Assembly: GCA_019637645.1 (NCBI GenBank)
Contig: JAHBVH010000029.1
Location: 29,723-93,722, forward strand
From: Caldilineaceae bacterium
GTDB taxonomy: Bacteria > Chloroflexota > Anaerolineae > Caldilineales > Caldilineaceae
DNA: 64,000 nucleotides
Direction of reading: 5' to 3'
Below, piece after piece: positions 61,774 to 64,000 of this stretch. The stretch's first letter is position 1. Each line of letters starts with the position of its first letter. The notes under the pieces are model-generated. The model worked only from the letters and a program-made list of their open reading frames with translations, was not told where the DNA came from and did not search any database. A program made the position numbers and the translations under genes.

Positions 61774-64000
61774 ATGACGGTCAGCAAACGTTCTCTCTTC
61801 CGCCCAAGTGCCTTAGCTCATTACAGCCAGCCCGACAGCACCCTCTCGAACAAAACCGACACACCGGTTGTATCAGGTGGCTTTTGGGCCACGCTTTGGC
61901 TGGTGATGACATTGGTCGGCGGCGTCCTGATCACCCCGCTCACCTATTGGCGGCGAAAACATGTGCCGGTTGTGCTCCAGATGACAACGACCCAGTGTGG
62001 CGCGGCGTGCTTGACCATGGTGCTCAACTTCTATGGACGGGCCATTTCTTTGGCAACCGTCAGCGAACAGATGGATGTCGGTCGCGATGGCGCAACGCTG
62101 TTAGCCATTGCCCAAGCCGCGCGGCACTATGGTCTCCAAGCCCGTGCCTATACGGGTGAACCCGATCGGCTAGCCGATCTCCCCCTCCCGGCCATTCTAC
62201 ACTGGAATTTCTCCCACTTTGTGGTGTTGGAACGCTGGGAAGCCACCGGTGCCTTCATCGTGGACCCAGCCTCCGGGCGTCGCCCCGTGACAGCCGCCGA
62301 ATTGGATCGGAGCTTTACCGGCGTTGTCCTGAGCTTAACGCCAGAGAGCACCTTCCAACGCCAACGGGCAAGTGGAAGCCAGCGCCTTTGGCAACAGCAG
62401 CTCTATCGCCTATTGATTGCGAGTGGGGCCTGGCGCGCCGGTGTCAAAGCCTTGTTGGCAACGGTGGCGGTTCAGGTGACGGCCATGGCCTTACCTTTGC
62501 TCACGAAGGTGATTGTCGATCAAATCGTGCCCCAACAACAGTTGACGATTGTGCCCATCGTCGCGGCGGGGATTGGCGCGGTTGTCCTCATGCAGATGCT
62601 GGTTGGCTATCTGCGTCGCCTGGTGCTCATTCGGCTACAGGCCGATGTGGATACGGGCTTGATGGCTGGCTTCCTCGAACATCTGCTGGCCTTGCCCTAT
62701 CGCTTTTATCAACAACGCACCTCGGGCGATCTGCTCATGCGCCTTTCGAGTAATACCATGATCCGGGAGCTACTGACCACCCAGACGATCAGTGCCTTGA
62801 TGGACACGCTGCTGGTCATCACCTTTTTGGTCGTCCTGTTGGTTCAAGCGCCGAGCTTTGGGCTCGTCACTTTGAGCATTGGGTTGGTGCAGGTGATCCT
62901 TTTATTTGCTAGCACCAGCCGCATGCACGATCTGGCCCAACGCCATCTGTCCACCCAAGCCGAAGCCCATGCCTATCTGGTCGAAGCCCTAGCTGGCATC
63001 AACGTCGTCAAAGCCACCGGTGCAGAAGAACGGGTCTTGCACCGGTGGACGGGATTGCATCACAAAGCCTTGGCAGTCACCGTAGAAAAACAGCGACTGG
63101 CGGCCTTTATCGATACATTGGTTAACGGTCTGCAAATGGCCGCACCGCTGCTCTTGTTGTTGATCGGTGCGCAACAGGTCTTAGCTGGCTCCCTCACCTT
63201 GGGTACCATGCTGGCCTTCAATGCCCTCGCCCTCGGCTTTTTAACACCACTGGATTCACTCGTCACGAGTGCGCAGCAGCTACAATCGGTAGGCGCCCAT
63301 CTCAATCGGCTGGCCGATATCTTGGAAGCCGCGCGCGAACAGAATGGCGACACCGCCCCTACCCTCAGCGGTCGGATCGCGTTAGAAGAGGTCAGCTATC
63401 ACTATGACCGCCACAGCGCTCCCGTCTTGCAAGAGATTTCTGTTCAAATCGAGCCGGGGCAGAAAGTGGCGATTGTGGGGCGCTCTGGGTCAGGGAAGAG
63501 CACGTTGGCCCGTCTTCTGCTAGGTCTCCATGAGCCGACCAGTGGCACCATTCGCTTCGACCAGACCCCGCTCGCCGAGCTAGATCGGCGGGCCTTACGC
63601 CGTCAGTTGGGGGTCGTTCTGCAAGAGGTCTTTCTCTTTAGCGGCTCGATTCGCCAGAATATCACTTTTGGGCTCAATGACCTGTCGCTAGAAGAGATGC
63701 TAACCGCCGCTAAACTCGCCTGTATTGATCGGGATATTGCCCACATGCCGATGGATTTTGAAACCATGGTCGCCGAAGGGGGGGCGGGGCTATCAGGCGG
63801 TCAGCGGCAACGATTGGCCCTGGCCCGCGCATTAGCCCGCAAACCCGCAATTTTGCTCCTCGATGAAGCGACAAGCCACCTCGATACCCACACTGAGCAG
63901 CAGATTGAACAGAATCTACAGAGCCTAGGCTGCACCCAAATTGTCATCGCCCACCGGCTCAGCACCATCGCCCACGCCGACCGCATCGTCGTGATGGAGC
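61774..64000 (+). CDS. C39-peptidase ABC exporter for the lanthipeptide (LanT/PCAT type, partial)
   Basis: The frame is open from the ATG at 61774 (GGAG nine bases upstream) to the window end, 742 codons, with no stop. An N-terminal extension with one hydrophobic segment (about 36-59) precedes a C39 peptidase: Gln69, Cys75 (TQCGAACL), His148 (SHFVVL) and Asp164 (VDPASG). The TM domain (about 215-500) is followed by an ABC ATPase with GRSGSGKST Walker A, LSGGQRQR signature and LLLDEATSHLD. It should remove the leader at Gly-Gly and export the mature peptide. The 60-residue N-terminal lead is longer than in typical LanT. Confidence 0.92.
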   Translation, partial: MTVSKRSLFRPSALAHYSQPDSTLSNKTDTPVVSGGFWATLWLVMTLVGGVLITPLTYWRRKHVPVVLQMTTTQCGAACLTMVLNFYGRAISLATVSEQMDVGRDGATLLAIAQAARHYGLQARAYTGEPDRLADLPLPAILHWNFSHFVVLERWEATGAFIVDPASGRRPVTAAELDRSFTGVVLSLTPESTFQRQRASGSQRLWQQQLYRLLIASGAWRAGVKALLATVAVQVTAMALPLLTKVIVDQIVPQQQLTIVPIVAAGIGAVVLMQMLVGYLRRLVLIRLQADVDTGLMAGFLEHLLALPYRFYQQRTSGDLLMRLSSNTMIRELLTTQTISALMDTLLVITFLVVLLVQAPSFGLVTLSIGLVQVILLFASTSRMHDLAQRHLSTQAEAHAYLVEALAGINVVKATGAEERVLHRWTGLHHKALAVTVEKQRLAAFIDTLVNGLQMAAPLLLLLIGAQQVLAGSLTLGTMLAFNALALGFLTPLDSLVTSAQQLQSVGAHLNRLADILEAAREQNGDTAPTLSGRIALEEVSYHYDRHSAPVLQEISVQIEPGQKVAIVGRSGSGKSTLARLLLGLHEPTSGTIRFDQTPLAELDRRALRRQLGVVLQEVFLFSGSIRQNITFGLNDLSLEEMLTAAKLACIDRDIAHMPMDFETMVAEGGAGLSGGQRQRLALARALARKPAILLLDEATSHLDTHTEQQIEQNLQSLGCTQIVIAHRLSTIAHADRIVVME

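Overview
The window looks like chromosomal DNA of a Chloroflexota bacterium, probably class Chloroflexia. This is an inference from gene content: large secreted proteins with CSLREA or choice-of-anchor modules, a caspase fused to a hydrolase, Uma2-family nucleases, a form II CO-dehydrogenase-type operon, PBP1C paired with alpha-2-macroglobulin, class I xylose isomerase, and many secreted or membrane proteins. The DNA is moderately GC-rich. I saw no rRNA, tRNA, CRISPR array, transposase or phage gene. Intergenic DNA carries a dispersed palindromic element built on CCTGACAGG...CCTGTCAGG (nine copies), several near-perfect terminator palindromes and short 13-14 bp tandem repeats.

Layout, left to right. 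1-2676: tail of a hydrolase-like gene, a Rossmann oxidoreductase and a split YeeE/YedE sulfur-transport pair. 2881-9195: a membrane protein with an extracytoplasmic domain, an alpha/beta hydrolase with an LCP cell-wall ligase, and a PP2C-like/transmembrane/beta-propeller protein behind a strong promoter. 9966-10912: a LysW-like zinc ribbon with a long poly-Asp tail, overlapping an IMPACT-family gene. 11307-14840: a 1177-residue caspase with a C-terminal serine hydrolase. 15006-21196: a small CBM48 protein, xylose isomerase, an MscS channel and a lipoprotein with two tandem solute-binding domains. 21666-34371: a secreted beta-helix protein with 447-bp internal repeats, then PBP1C and a thioester alpha-2-macroglobulin. 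34702-38889: an epimerase and a three-gene sugar ABC importer with no ATPase. 39418-43236: a secreted HExxH peptidase/VWA protein. 43572-54397: coxG, coxS, coxL, coxM, then a Uma2 gene, coxD and coxE homologues, a second Uma2, an XdhC/CoxI N-terminal domain and two metallophosphoesterases. 54544-59586: GNAT acetyltransferase, ECF sigma factor, 2-hydroxyacid dehydrogenase and a sialidase-like/LamG protein. 59821-64000: cytochrome P450, a mersacidin/lichenicidin-type lanthipeptide precursor and a C39-peptidase ABC exporter cut by the window end.

The main functional units are: a cell-envelope set (LCP ligase, PBP1C, A2M); a molybdenum hydroxylase operon with its maturation genes, which has two clear sigma70-type promoters; a carbohydrate set (XylA, ABC importer, double solute-binding lipoprotein, sialidase-like protein, epimerase); and the left edge of a lanthipeptide cluster. 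The strongest candidates for new biology are the P450/lanthipeptide/C39 exporter unit, the caspase-hydrolase fusion, the LysW-like poly-Asp protein overlapping an IMPACT gene, and a shared C-terminal LxLPLx tail on two otherwise unrelated secreted proteins. Most start codons were moved from the longest possible ORF to the best ribosome-binding site, as stated in each entry.
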